Positions 9,890-23,458 of a stretch of DNA of 64,000 nucleotides are shown one piece after another. The translations under genes and the position numbers were made by a program. The notes beneath the pieces were generated by a model, which was given only the letters and a program-made list of their open reading frames with translations, did no database searches and had not been told where the DNA came from. Source of the stretch: Taiwanofungus camphoratus (Eukaryota > Basidiomycota > Agaricomycetes > Polyporales > Taiwanofungaceae); contig CP021222.1 in NCBI GenBank assembly GCA_003999685.1, forward strand, positions 1,364,001-1,428,000, given 5' to 3'. Numbering within the stretch: position 1 is the first letter of the stretch; each line of letters starts with the position of its first letter.

Positions 9890-12800
9890 ATGGAGGTAAA
9901 TTGAACTTGTTTGGTCGGTTATCTATTGCGGATATTCATGATTATACAGGGCATATTGGACTTCTCCAGAGAGTTCGATGTTTCGCTCATGGACAAGGTT
10001 GTTATAGCCTTCTATTCTGGTGTGGGCCAGGAAGTATGTTTTCGCTTTCATATTGGATATCCATGTACTGATTCAGATTGTATCTCTGATCTTGTCTATT
10101 AGCAACAGATGGCACAACAAGTCTTGACGCAGTTTCAGGAGAATCCGGACGCATGGACGAGGGTACCGGACATCATGGAATGTTCGTCTTTTCCCCAGAC
10201 AAAGGTGCGCTGCCGTTTGTGCAGTCCCACTTTCAAACATGCTCACACGGTATCCTGTCAGTACATAGGTCTTCAAATCCTTGAGAAATTGATCACGACA
10301 AGGTGGAAGTCACTTCCAGAAGGGCAGAGGCAAGGTAAGTAGACGAGTAAGTGCCATCGCCCGGACAACTAATTTCAGGAACAGGCATCAGGAACTTCGT
10401 CGTTGGTGTTGATGTTAGGGTTGCATCCGATGAAGCCACTATGCGAAGGGAGAAGACGTACCTCAACAAGCTCAATCTGGCTCTTGTTCAGGTATGTATT
10501 TCACGTATAATTCTTCGCCTACACTGAGTGCCGCGGGCATATCCTGCAGATCTTAAAGCAAGAGTGGCCGCATAATTGGCCAGCTTTCATCACCGAGCTA
10601 GTCGAGTCCAGCAAAACGAATCTCTCGCTTTGCGAGAACAACATGGTCATCTTAAAACTCCTCTCCGAAGAGATTTTTGACTATTCGGCGGAGCAGATGA
10701 CACAAGCAAAAGTGAAAAATCTCAAGAACCAGATGTGTGGAGAGTTCTCCGAGATCTTCAAGTTATGTTCAGAGATTCTCGAAGAGGCGCAGAAGACGTC
10801 CTTAATCAAGGCAACACTGGAGACACTTCTGAGGTTCCTGAATTGGATTCCTCTTGGCTATATCTTTGAGACAACAATCATAGATCTGTTGCTCAACCGG
10901 GTGAATATCCGTTTTTGTTTATACGTTGATGATATTCGCGAACCTTTGTTAATCAGTGTTCATTAGTTCCTCGAAGCACCGGAGTTTCGAAATGTGACTT
11001 TGAAATGTCTGGCGGAGATAGCAGCGCTCAATGTTGGCCCTGAATACGATCCCAAGTTCGTCATCCTGTTCGCAATGGTGATGACCTCTGTCAACCGCAT
11101 GATTCCTCCGAGCACAAACATCGCGCAGGCGTATGCAAGCGCGGGAGACGCTGGTCAGGAGCTTGTTCTCAATCTCGCCTTATTCCTCGCAAATTTCCTT
11201 TCCAACCATCTACGCGCAGTCGAGACTGAACAGAACCGCGACGTCCTGCTGAACGCTCATCTGTACATGGTAAAGATCTCGCAAGTTGACGAACGAGAAA
11301 TATTCAAAATATGTCTTGAGTATTGGCTCAAGCTTGTGGCCGAGTTGTATGAGGAGATTCAGAGCTTGCCAATTGGGGAAAGTGGGCTGCTAATGGGCCT
11401 CAGTTTGGGGAGTACTGGTTCAAGCATGCTGAATGGAATGGCGCTGAGGAAGAACATCTACAGCGATGTGCTGTCAAACTTACGCCTGGTCGTGATTGAG
11501 AAGATGGTCAAACCGGAGGAGGTATGTTTCCTTCGCTCGTACTGCGACCCATCCGCTTCGATGATAACATGAACGTTATACTTTAGGTTCTCATAGTAGA
11601 GAACGAGGAAGGCGAGATCGTCCGAGAGTTCATGAAAGAGAGTGACACTATCGTCCTGTACAAGTCGATGCGCGAGCTTCTCGTTTATCTCACACATCTC
11701 GACGTGAACGATACGGAAAACATTCTTACGGAGAAGCTAGCCAAACAAGTCGATGGCTCTGAATGGTCATGGCAGAACCTCAACACACTCTGTTGGGCGA
11801 TCGGATCTATTTCGGGTGCTATGAGTACGTCCTCTCCCACTGCACATTATGTGCTAATAGATTCTCTCTGGTTCTTACTTTATCACCAGATGAGGAACAG
11901 GAAAAGCGCTTTTTGGTCACTGTCATCAAGGACCTCCTTGGTCTTTGTGAGATCAAGCGGGGCAAAGATAACAAGGCTGTCGTTGCATCTGATATTATGT
12001 ATATTGTTGGTCAATACCCGCGGTTCCTTAAGGCGCACTGGAAATTCTTGAAAACTGTTGTCAATAAACTCTTCGAATTCATGCACGAGACTCACGAAGG
12101 TAAGTCCTGGTTTCCTATAGCACTCATCTGTTTCGTACCCTCCGCTGTTTTCCCAGTTACTGTTAGTCTTGAAGAAGTTAACAATGGCTGGTGTTGTAGG
12201 TGTACAGGACATGGCGTGCGATACGTTCATCAAGATCGCACAGAAGTGTCGGCGTCACTTTGTTATGCAACAGTCTGGAGAACAAGAGCCATTTGTCGAC
12301 GAGATCCTGCGGTTACTGCACAGAATCACTGTGGATCTCTCACCACAACAGGTCAATTTGCCAAGTCTGCCGTTACGTCAACAGTTTAAACGTTCCTCTT
12401 ATTTCAGGTCCATACCTTCTACGAGGCTGTGGGATACATGATTTCCGCGCAGCCGAACAAACCTCAGCAAGAGAAATTGATCGCAAAATTGATGGAATTA
12501 CCTAACAACGCCGTACGTGATGGTCATTCAGAGTGTTCTCAGAGATGACCTGATTTATTTTACTCCACAGTGGGACTCGTTGATGGCTCAAGCTGCTCAG
12601 AACATTGACGTGCTGAGCAGTGTGGACAATATAAAAATTCTTTCTAACGTTTTGAAGACCAATGTTGCTGCTTGTACGTCTATCGGAAGCTTTTATCTCC
12701 CCCAGATTGGGAGGATATTCTTGGATATGCTGGGATTGTATAAAGCGGTCAGCGGAATCATCAGCGAAACGGTCGCGCGTGAAGGTCGGTGATATTTTAT

Positions 12801-14103
12801 ACCACGTTTACCTTTATAAATGAAATGTGTTCGGGTTTTTTGCGATGCAGGTCTCATTGCTACTAAAACGCCCAAAGTCCGCCACCTGCGGACTATCAAA
12901 AAGGAGATTTTGAAACTGATGGAGACATTTATCAAGAAGGCGGAGGACCTTGAGACCGTTAATACAAACTTCATGCCACCGCTGTTGGACGCCATCCTTG
13001 GTGATTACAACCGTAATGTACCTTCCGCTCGAGACGCAGAAGTGTTAAACGTTATGGCGACTATCATTAGCCGGCTTGGGGTATGTCATCACATCTCACT
13101 TATGGCACCGCAGTCGTCTTGATATGTATCTGTAGCCCTTGTTGACACCTCAAGTACCTGCCATACTTGATGCAGTGTTCGAACCGACATTGAACATGAT
13201 AAACCAAGACTTCTCAGAATTCCCCGAACATCGGGTTGGATTCTTCAAGCTTCTACGAGCCATCAACCTAAATTGCTTCCCAGGTGGGCCGCATTTTGAG
13301 GATCACTTATAGACCTTGTGTTCACCGTGATACCTAGCTTTGTTGACGATACCACCATCACAATTTAAGCTCTTCATGGACAGTATTATTTGGGCAATCA
13401 AGCACACCATGCGAGATATTGCGGAGACTGGTTTGAATTGTGCGTATGGTCTTTCCAACAAAGTGAAACCTAATCCTGACGAACTCATAGTGTGTCTGGA
13501 GGTGGTCAACAATTTCGCCGGCGCTGATCCTGCAGTCTCGAACGCATTTTTCCAGCAATATTTCCTGAGTATCATGCAGGACATTTTCTTCGTACTGACG
13601 GATACCGATCACAAAAGCGGATTCAAGCTGCAATCTCTTCTGCTCGCGCGGTTGTTCCAGCTCGTGGAGACCAACCAAATCATCGTAACACTTTACGACC
13701 CAGCGGCAGTACCTGATCCAACCATGGGAAATTCGGTATTCCTACGGGAATACACGGCTAGCTTGCTGAAGTCGGCTTTCCCGCATGTACAAAGGTAGTA
13801 TCTTAAATTCAGCTAATCCGCTTCGCTACCTTTACTCACTCACTACGTTGCCTCTATAGTGCCCAAATACAGACCTTTGTCTTGTCCCTAGGAGAATATC
13901 ATAGTGACATCAATCGCTTCAAGTTGGCTCTACGTGATTTCCTTGTCCAACTCAAGGAGTTTTCCGGAGACAATGCAGAGTTGTATCTCGAAGAAAAAGA
14001 GGCTGAGGCTCGGCAGAAGGCCCAGGAAGAGCGAGAAGCCGCAATGCGCATTCCTGGCATGCTCAAGCCGTCACAGCTTGAAGACAAGGACGAGGACATC
14101 TGA
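9890..14103 (+). CDS. XPO1: Exportin-1 (CRM1), nuclear export receptor
   Basis: Karyopherin that carries leucine-rich nuclear export signal cargo out of the nucleus with Ran-GTP. About 16 exons can be traced. The first is only ATGGAG, spliced to GGCATATTGGAC to give [12 protein letters not shown]. The importin-beta N-terminal domain follows ([14 protein letters not shown]), then the exportin-1-like domain ([16 protein letters not shown]), then HEAT repeats of the cargo groove and the CRM1 C-terminal domain, ending EDKDEDI. In the groove, NVAACTSIG keeps the cysteine that corresponds to the leptomycin-B target (Cys528 in human, Cys529 in fission yeast; threonine in budding yeast), so sensitivity is predicted. 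The assembled protein is close to the usual length of about 1,070 residues. The gene is convergent with the F-box-like gene downstream. Family assignment is firm; some exon edges are approximate. Confidence 0.96.
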
Positions 14104-14484
14104 TGGACTGCATGACCTACATTGTCATTGTATGATAGACATACTGCCTCATTGTTGCGTGGATCCCGTTTTGCCTACCCATTATGTACACCGGTTGCGT
14201 GCTCCCCTTTGGCCCACCATTTGCGCTTCTTCCGTTCGTTAGCAGCAGTGTATAACCTCGCTATCGTCATCTCGTTGTTCTATCGCATATATCTCTCATG
14301 TACAATTAGCTTAATTCAGGAATATGAAGAGGATAATGTACAATTCTTTGATCTTGGATCCAGCTCTATGCAGCACGGGACAAAAGTAGGGCCTACTGAA
14401 AGGTTGTAGCCAGAGCTATGTGCATCATGGTATAGTGGAGGATATTCGAAAGCCAGTAAATGCGCCATAGTAGCTGCAGAGGTA
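14104..14484. other. Convergent intergenic region
   Basis: About 380 bases separate the stop codons of exportin-1 (+) and the F-box-like gene (-). It should hold both 3' UTRs. I see no further gene. Confidence 0.6.
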
Positions 14485-16969
14485 TCAGGTGGAAAACTGA
14501 TAGAAGCATGCTCGTCCTTTTTCTAACCAGTCTATTTCTCTTGAATTGAGATCTTCAGCTTTGAGTGTGTCCGAGATCAGCATTACATTGGATGATGTTT
14601 TTCCACCGTCTGTCTGATGGTACATGTCCCCATTTTCAACGGTCGCGTCGTCGACAAAGTGCCTGTGAGAGCGTGAGGAAGTGGCGCAACAGGTGAAGAT
14701 GTTACATACTTGGCTCGCAAGTGATTTACTATCGAGCTCAGGTAACAATTTCGCCCACGCCAATCGAAGCAGAGTGAACAACACCAACGACGTTGGTGGA
14801 TGAATCTGCTGACTGTGTCAGGATACTTCTCGTAATAGCTTGCTTCGAGTTCCTTTGCCCTTTTCTTCTCGTCCTCACTGACAACATCCCATCCATCGTC
14901 GCATCCATTCTTGAGCTGTGCCTTGAACAGAATCAGTATAGAGAGTGAGGATACATGTAGAGATACTTGCTGCCGCTCGCCAAGTCGTGATTTCCTTGAC
15001 GCCAACATGGCTAACCCGGTTTCGTTGCCAAAGGCGAATGTCTGAATCATCCATCTCTTGTCGAGTCGTTGAGCTCGGATCCTTGCCACACGCTTGGACA
15101 ATCGATCGGACACGCTGGAACGTATTGCTGACGCCCAAGGTACTGCAAGACCATTTCCGAGCGCCCGCCATCGCGAATGCCACTCGGTCGTAGATTCCTG
15201 CAACGGACATGTTCATATACGAATAATAGTTTGGACGCAAACAGGGATGGCCGACAACGTCGGGGTACTCAAGCACCGCCTGGCAATTCCGACATTCGAA
15301 GAAAGCAACAGCGAGATCAACAGGATCCACGTTCTCGGCCACATCAATTCTTTCTGTTATTAAGGCTGCAAGTCTCTCCTTGACGTCGACCTCCCAGTTC
15401 TCAATCAATGCTGGCACTTGACCACGGATTGCTAGAAAAGTGTCACTGGTGATATTGGTGGTGCGTGGTGCCTCAATTAAATTCCGAATCTCCGGCATGA
15501 AGGCAAAGTCAGCAAAGAGAGGCTTCATCTCATCTGCAATTGTCCTACGCTTTTCCGAGTAGAAAGAAGTCATCATAGAGGAGAATGCATCAAGACGCCG
15601 CTCCAGGATCGATTTCCACTCTTCGGCGAGACGGCGAGCCTTGACGCTCTCCATGCATGCAACAACCTCGTCGCGTATCTTGACCCACCCTAAGTCAATT
15701 GAGCAGTCAGCACGTCCCTTTTCCTTCGAAACAAATTGATATATACCACGATCGGTAAGAGTTTTTGCTACACGGACCTGCGGGAGAGTCGTCAACTGAT
15801 AATATTTCCGTGCTTGTATATAGTTAAGGTCTTCATCCCACCCTAACTCGCGCAGACGGGTTATGATTCTGCCATCCGGTGAGTTCACGCATTGAGGGGA
15901 ATCCGATTGAAAACGTACGATTCCAAGCGTTTGCCTCTAATATCGTCGAGTTCATTTGCACGGGTGTTTGCCTTCTCAAAAGCCCATGCTTTACACAAGT
16001 CGGCATGCTGAGTCTCGGTTAATTAGGATTACCGGGGGACCGACATCTTGACCTTTGCAACTTACCTCCTTTATCTGTTTCACAACTGCTGTCTGCTCCT
16101 CAATGAACCGCTTGGACTTCTCTTCGTCTTGCTCAACATCAGCCCACCGGCGTTCAAAAGCTGATATCTGAGGTACATGATAGATGCGCGCGCCATTATC
16201 TGAGGAAGTAATCTTTTAGTTGGTCTCTTTGGGCGGAACACGACCTACTTACCCCGCATGCTGTTCAGCACCGTCGAAGAAGAGAGAATGGTGTACAATA
16301 TGTAAGGTAAACGCCCCACCCATGGCCCGGTCCTACGCACCCCTCAGGATGGTGCACCAGCGGATAGTGAAACACTTACAATTCCTTCTTGCAGGTACTG
16401 CAATATCGCACATTGAAGTCCCAAAGTATCTTTTGAACATTATTCTTTAAGCAGTTCTGAGATCCGATTTCTCATTGAAAATCCAGAAATTCACGCAAGC
16501 TTGGATACTCACATGACAGTGCGGAGAGAAAGCGAGGTTGGCATATTCTGGCTCACTGAGATGAGGTGGACACCCAGGAAACCCCTCCAGGTTATTCCGA
16601 GCTGCCTTCCAAAGGTGAGCAGAAGTGCGAGTCATGAGAAGCGCCCGAAACGCCTTGCTAGTTCTCGCCAAGTAAAGCAGATCCCGCGGCTCAAGATAAT
16701 TGCAAACCTGCGCGTAATCAAAGATGTTTGGACGAAAATCTTTCGATAGTAGATGACATCCGTACTTCTATGACTATATCAACAGGCATGTTTGGCATGT
16801 CTTTGAGAGCACCCCGCTTTCCACGAATTGTACGGCGTCCTAGAGCAGGGGGGGCCGAAGGCTCGACCACTCCATTCTCACCGCCATCCGCTAAAGGATG
16901 GCTGGTCTTGATTTTCTTGCATGGCATTGAGGCTGCACATGATAAGACAAAGGCACCTATGACTCGCAT
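14485..16969 (-). CDS. F-box-like domain protein, basidiomycete type
   Basis: The N-terminal exon (16969 to about 16765) gives a basic lead-in and then LKDMPNMPVDIVIEV. The next exon gives VCNYLEPRDLLYLARTSK followed by a tryptophan and CPPHLSEPEYANL. This is the pattern of fungal F-box domains, which bind Skp1 in SCF ubiquitin ligases. After it come paired cysteines (YCSTCKKEL), a glutamate/lysine-rich helix (FERRWADVEQDEEKSKRF), a long alpha-helical middle at about 15000-15888, and a tail ending ACFYQFST. Several short introns are needed. The start was chosen as the first ATG of the frame leading into the F-box; a later in-frame ATG near 16925 is possible. The substrate is unknown. Many Agaricomycetes proteins share this layout, but I cannot name an orthologue. 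Confidence 0.75.
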
Positions 16970-17754
16970 TGAAGATGCTCATACCTTGCCAACCTCGAAA
17001 ACTTCGCGTTACTGATAGTTAGTGGAACAAGAGGCGGGCGCGTCTGAGTGCCTTTGTCGCGACGAATCCGGCGAAGGCCGGTGGCCGGGTGGCTGGTCCA
17101 TAACGCAGCGCGAGAGAAAATACCATCTGTTAGTTTTTATCCAAGTGTTTTGCCAGCTTTTCTTAGCCAGCTCAGCCCCGTTCACTCAGCTCACAATACA
17201 TAGACTCACGGCAGTTGTCGCTTATCGAAACACATGGTTTAGGGCTGTTTCCGAGATAGCATCTCTCACAAGGGGTGTGCACCGGCAGGGGAGGGGGGGT
17301 TAGGGGCCTTTAACCGGGATTCTTACCGGTTAGCAGTATTTTCCTCCAGATATTAAATAGGCTATAATGTGGTACAATAGATACTCAAAATAAGCAATAA
17401 TTACTGTAACTAAGCCTCTTTCCTGATTTTGGAGCCCTCCCGAGTCGTTGGTGTCGACGACCATACTGCGCTACCATATATGGTAAGATAACTCATAGAG
17501 TTACATTTGTCATAACTGTGACATGTAAGTGACATTAATCAGGTGCAGATTGACTCAGGCCCAAGAGATACATCCATTATGGAAGATGCCTTCCAAATAT
17601 GGTGCGTGGGAAGCTCCCACGGGGGAAGTGAGAGGTGCTTAACCGGGATTTCTGACCTCGTGTCGAAAATTCTATTTTTGCCTGCCCCTTGATCTACGCG
17701 ATCTGAGCACCTTCAGCTCAAGCGCACCGCCCAAGGACAGCCGTGAACCTCGAC
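16970..17754. other. Divergent intergenic region
   Basis: About 785 bases lie between the starts of the F-box-like gene (-) and TMA20 (+). The stretch includes a G-run at 17290-17299 and a directly repeated TTAACCGGGAT (about 17311 and 17639). No gene is supported. Confidence 0.5.
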
Positions 17755-18483
17755 ATGTTTAAAAAGTAAGGCTTCTCTTAACTTGGGTTTACCATTCTCA
17801 TTTGGTATTAGATTTCAGCCGTCCAGTGATATCTCTGGGCAGACGAGCGTGAAATCATCTGTCCAGCGATCCATCCGAGCGAGCATCCTCTCTCAATGGA
17901 AGATCGAACCAGAGACATTAGAACAGATTTGGCCGAAGAAAGAGTCGTTGACTCTCGTGAAATGGTCCGTGTCTCTGTTCCTCACACAAGGCATGCTATG
18001 ATCGTGGTGTTGGTGCTGATCATGCCTGTCCATCATAGCAGAGACCATATTTCAATATATACGCTACATGGGGAACCACTTTTCTTCCAACATTTTGACG
18101 GCCCCTTTTATCCCACGCTGCGACTATTGCACAAGTGTATGAGGAGCATTGTTTATATCCGTTGGATACGCGACTGATCGTGTTCTCAAGATCCGTTCGT
18201 CCTGCCAATGGTAAGGATCGATCGTGGCGCCATTCGCTTTCTCCTCGCTGGTGCACACATGATGTGCCCCGGCATGACTTCTGCGGGAGGCTATCTTCCA
18301 CCAGTGGACGCCGCTCTACCTGCAGGTTCACCAGTTGCTATACACGCGGAGGGAAAGGAACACGCTGTTGGGATCGGTATCACGAAACTCGATACCGAGG
18401 AGATGAAGAAAGTGAACAAGGGTGTCGGGGTCGAGACCGTGACTTATGTTGGGGATGATTTCTGGGCATTGCAGAAGCTGTAA
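17755..18483 (+). CDS. TMA20: Tma20/MCTS1, ribosome-associated PUA protein
   Basis: Homologue of yeast Tma20 and human MCTS1, which with Tma22/DENR removes deacylated tRNA from post-termination 40S subunits and supports re-initiation. The start exon is ATGTTTAAAAA, spliced to give [14 protein letters not shown]. Next come [13 protein letters not shown] and [12 protein letters not shown] (the MCT-1 N-terminal domain), then [18 protein letters not shown]. The PUA domain runs from [18 protein letters not shown] through [13 protein letters not shown] and [14 protein letters not shown] to DDFWALQKL at the stop. Three introns give about 180 residues, the usual size. The gene is convergent with the Puf gene. 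Confidence 0.95.
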
Positions 18484-19260
18484 GAATATGTTGTATGTTG
18501 TACTATCAAGCAATATCGGATAATCCCTAGTAGTGTTCCACCTCACTGCCATCCTTTGCGTATGACTGCTACTTGATGTTGCCAACGTGTAGTCTCGATA
18601 AGATCAGATTCTCTCCTTGATTTCAATGACTAGCAGCTCTTATAATTTAGTCTTGCTGAGGGACTCCACGACGTCTAGACTACAAGCTCTGCTACTACAA
18701 ACTTCCCCATCTTCAAGGATGCTGCGACAAGTCATCTTATGTAGACTGACCTCTGGAATCTTTGCAATCCTCCCTTTCAGAGCTCCCGCCTTCGTCTCTT
18801 GCATGACTCCTACATGCAAGAGCGATGCATATCATGCAAAAGACAGCCAATGAAAATTCTTCTAGACGATAAATTGATTGACTGTGTTTTACAGCCCTTG
18901 AGTACTTATACATAGCGACAACCAAGGAGAGAAAGAGAACACCCAACCATGCACCCATCCTGCAGCATCAGCAAATGATACCGTCCAACGGGAAACGAAG
19001 TCCTATTTTGCTGTAAAACAATCAAAGGAGTGTGCGATTGTGACAAGACTATTTGGCGTGGGAGAAGGGTATATGGGTCCGGGGACAATCGACCGAAGAG
19101 TAAAGTCACAGGGCCCACGGATTCGATCTTTATAGTAGCGATCAATAGCAGTTGAAACAATGGATGGAACGGAACATCCTCATGGCTCGAATGTATATAC
19201 GGATGTCGAAGGCGATTCGTTATATGTCGTGAAACGATAGCTGTGCGGATAACTGTCGCT
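18484..19260. other. Convergent intergenic region
   Basis: About 780 bases lie between the TMA20 stop (+) and the Puf-gene stop (-). Only short overlapping frames are present, with no motifs. It probably contains both 3' UTRs. Confidence 0.5.
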
Positions 19261-22200
19261 CTAAGCATGGAAAGCGCCCATGTTGGGCGGATTTTGCTGT
19301 TGATACATTTGGTACATGTACGCCTGATAGACATGTGGTGGAACAGACTGTGGAGCCATGCCGTTATAAGGCGGCTGAGTCATGCCCATGAGGTTGGCGG
19401 CCTGCGAGAGACTGGGAGATTGCGTGCCGAATGGAATGGACGACGGCGACGCAGTTGTGGCAGAAGGTAGCCCTCCATTGCGGCGAGGAACGTTGTTTCT
19501 GGGATTGGCGATGTCCGGTGATCGAAGCGCGAAGGGGTTGAAAGGATCTGTCGATGGCGAGAAAGCCGAAGGAGGATTCGATGCGCGGCCACGTCCTGCT
19601 GCTCCATTTTGTCCATATGCGGGATCGATTTGCAAGCGTGGAGGGCCGGACGCTGCGTTTTGACCACCCATTTGAAGAGCTGCCATCATTGATGCGAGGC
19701 CTTGGTCAGTAGACGGGTAGCCAGCCGGAAGACCAGGCATGCCGAAATTGCTTTGAGACATGTACTTGGACTTTGAGTTGGGCTGAGGAATGTTGGTGGT
19801 ATAGGTGGGCTGCAAATTTGGAACAGGTAACCCAACTTCTTCAATCAAACGACGATATGCTTGTGTGGCAATCACCTTGAGCTCGATAAGCACACGCTTG
19901 GTAGCCTCCACATAATTGGAACGTTGGGCCGGATCGACGAATGGACTGGTGAGAATCTTATGAACGACAGCCACACCGTTGACTTGGTCGCCCAAAACAT
20001 CCGTGAGAACATGATCACCAGGAGACGAAAATAGCGCTTCTACAACTTGACTAGACGCCTCCGGCTCCACTTTCTGATTGACAATCCTAAGCACCGTCAA
20101 CGAAGCCAACTTGTGAGTACACAGATGCGACAGGTGCGGTGTGAAACGGGGGGCCAGTAAGTTGTATCTAGAGGGGAAACTTGAAGTGTCAAGGAGCCAG
20201 GTCAATAGTAATGCACCATTGGGGTTGGTGGCCAGAGGAATCGAATTCAAAATGATTGCTGTGGCAAGGCGGCGCTGCTGGCTGAGAGTGATGTGACTAC
20301 TCTCGAGACAGGCTCTCATACTGCGAGCGCCAAAACGACCTTGGGCTATTTCCCAGAGACGGTCTACCATAGCGTCGAACAGGAAGTCGGTAGCAGGTGC
20401 TCCGAAGCGCAAACAGCACCTAGATTCACGTGAATCCCACCCTGGTAGCAAGAAGGGCGTATCACTTACTGCACGACGTAATTACCGAACTGATCCAACA
20501 ACAGGGGTGGGACATAAGGTCTAAGGTTCTGCGTAATAAGTGCAACCTCCTCCGGCGTCTGCACGCATTCTATGATCTTCTGAGCAGCCCAAGTACCATT
20601 TTTGTGGATCCCGATCATCGCAAGATGAGGACTGATACGTTCAAGCATCGCGAGTCTAGGCACTGGAGAGCACTTTTCAAAAAGCTTTTGAACTACCTAT
20701 TGCACACAGTCAGCATGGGATCCGTATGCAAGAAACGAGAGTGGGGTTACCGTATTACCAAGCCAATCAGACGCAAGGTCGACAATTTCACCATCAAGGA
20801 AGTCAGCCGCAACATTGTCGATCTCCTCGGTGGAAATAGTGCTAGTATCAAGGCGCTTGCGCAGTTCCCGCAATTTTGAAGCATCCCAGCGTCTGTTATG
20901 AGGTCTCTCAGATACGAGGGGTATGGTGGTATAGTACATAGTGGGTGGGCGAAACTCTGCGATTGCCTCAATCACGGCATCACGAAGTAGAAAAGGGGTC
21001 ATACCTGCAAGAGCTTGGATATCGGCTTCAGCATCCGGGCTGCCACCACTAAGCTCCTTCATGATCATCTGCTGCTCAGTGACAGAAGCTGACCATCCAG
21101 CAGGCTTGACGGAGCCGTCATGACCGGCGGTATGAGCACCAGAGGCGATCATACTAAGCAGTAAGTTTGATCGGTAATTCTCTACAGCACCACTGAGGAC
21201 CTGTTGGTCGACAGGAATAGTCGAAGCACCCTTGACATTGCGTAGTGCATGGATGGTGGCCCCGACACTCAGGTCCCCGACTCCTTGGACATTGAGACCC
21301 ACATTTTCGTCCTGACCACCATTACCCTCCTGGCCATTTTTCACTGGTACTTTTGCAAAGCCAATGCGAATGGCGCCAACATCGCTGCCCAGAACGTCGC
21401 GGCCATTCAGAGCTTTGCGAGCCCTGACTGCATCATCCAAACGCTCGAAATTGACTACAACATTGGCATTTAGATGACGTTGAAGATCATCGATATCAGA
21501 CTTACTGAATCCACAGTTTTTGTGCGTAAGAACTCTTGCAGATTCTATCGGTCCATAAGGACTGAAGACGCTCAAGATAGTTGCTGGAGTTGTGGTCGAG
21601 GGAATGGATCCAATCCAGAGTGCCCTTGTTGGAGTGGACTGCAGCTGTGCATCCATACCTGCTAATCCAGCATTGCTACCAGAGGCCTTGCCCAACAATC
21701 CGCCGGGGGAAGTAGCGGAAGGACTATTCAGGTTAGTGCCTTTTGCAGGGGCAACTGGAGCACTATCAGCTTTTCCAAAGCCAATGCGAACAGTCTGGCC
21801 ATTCGGCATGCCGATGTCGCCCCCAAGTCGGTTGAGTACATCCTCCTTGGCACGGATGGCGTCTGCTTGATCGACGAAGTTTACAAATCCACATTCCTGA
21901 AGGAATGTGATGTCAGTAATTAGGATCTCAAAGGATACAGTTCGGCACATCGACCTTCTCAGGCAACAACCTTAAGCTCTCAATCGCACCGTAGGGCGCA
22001 AAAACATGAATGAGCTGTTCGCTAGTGACTGAACTATCCAAATTGCCGATCCATAACGAGCGAGTGGGTGTCTGCATTTGTGTGGAGCTTTCAGACTTCG
22101 GGGACGTAGCACGGTTTGAAGTGTTGGAAGGAGCAGCTAAGTAGGAAGAACTGCGGGAACCAGATAGTTCTCCGTTGGGGAAGTGAACCGAAGGCGGCAC

Positions 22201-23458
22201 TCCACCACGTGCAGCTGTAATCTTATCCCCTCTAAGAATGCCACCAGTGCCGAGATTCCCAGTAAGACTAGTTTGTAAAGAGAGGTCATTTGCGTAAGAT
22301 GCTTGCTGCGTCTCAAGGGCCGCTGTCCGCCGATGCAGAGCCCTTGACGTGTCATCGAGATTTCCAACAGAAATTGCGCGGGGTCGCGATCCGAGACCAG
22401 GAACAGAGAGATGGTCACTATGCTTGAAGCCTTTTGCGATATAATCGGAAGACACATAGCTACTGGTGTCATCTTGGTAGGAGTCGAGACCTTGTCTATG
22501 GTACATGTCTTCATCGTAGAGTTCTTCTTCCTCTTCGCCGTTCGGGGTTGACAGTAAGGAGCGACCAGCGGAGGGCCTGAGATGGTATGGATTAGAAACG
22601 GTGGTCGCGCGCAATCTGGATGGGTGAGTAGCCAGGTTCCCCGCAATCGCCGCTTGCGCCTGATTTCGCAGCTCGGTGATGGTAGCTGCCGGCGGGTGGC
22701 GAAGCGTTTCGTCTAGGCCCAAATAATCGAGTGTATGCACGTCAAATTCATCGGCGCCAGAATCCATTGACGCGACCGAGCGTAAATCATCCAAAACGGG
22801 CAAACCGTTCCCGCCGCCATTCCTAGATGACAACCAAGACGAGGAGAAAATGGACGGGCCAAAAGCATTGGAGAGCCCCCCAGTAGGCAAGGTCAGCGAT
22901 CCGGACCTCAGACGGCTGTTGCGCTCCGACAGGGCGGAGGAAGCCACCGAAGAGGCGACCGAAGCTGAGTGACGTAAACTGGGCCGAACGGGAGCCGCCG
23001 TCGAAGGCGCAGCAAGGCTCTGTCGTTGCAACTGATCAGTGAACGACTCAGTGGAGGGCGCAGTGCTACCCAAGTTACTAGAGGCAGCCGCGAATCGCTG
23101 GGCAGCAAGTTGTACATTGGAAGGTAGGGTGCCGGCCCTAGCCCTTCTGAAGCCAGCGGGATAGTTGGTAGGAGGCAGGGTAGATGTGTCACCTGGAGTG
23201 GTCGTGGATGGAGAAATGTCATTAGGAGGCGAACCACCAGAAGCTAAGGCGCGCAGCGCAGGAGGCCTGTATCTAGCACTTATCCTTTCCTCAGCCTCTA
23301 GCTCTCTCGCTCTGCGAATGGCAGGTCAGCTAATCACCGAAAAAAAGTCACGAGTAAATTGACCTCTTTGCAAAGGCCGCAGACGGAGCTGGTGGAGGCG
23401 TTTTCCCAGAGGCAACACGGGAAAAGGACCCGTTGTTGTCGGATGCGGATAGAGACAT
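19261..23458 (-). CDS. Puf-family RNA-binding protein with RRMs (Jsn1/Puf1-like)
   Basis: The start exon reads MSLSASDNNGSFSR and is followed by a low-complexity, serine-rich region. Two RRM-type segments follow: SLWIGNLDSSVTSEQL with FAPYGAIESLRLL, and ALWIGSIPSTTTPATIL with FSPYGPIESARVL. The Puf repeats follow, for example IGIHKNGTWAAQKIIECV, LLLDQFGNYVVQ and GRFGARSMRACLES. The C-terminus is rich in Pro, Gln, Asn and Tyr (QMYQQQNPPNMGAFHA). RRM plus PUM-HD is the arrangement of yeast Jsn1/Puf1 and Puf2, which bind 3' UTRs of target mRNAs, many for membrane or mitochondrial proteins. Several short introns interrupt the frame. The start was chosen because its frame runs by one intron into the RRM region. 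The exact orthologue is not certain. Confidence 0.88.

Noticed and set aside
17293-17660. Direct repeat of TTAACCGGGAT as a possible element boundary
   Set aside because: Only 11 bases, in direct orientation, without inverted ends or target duplication.
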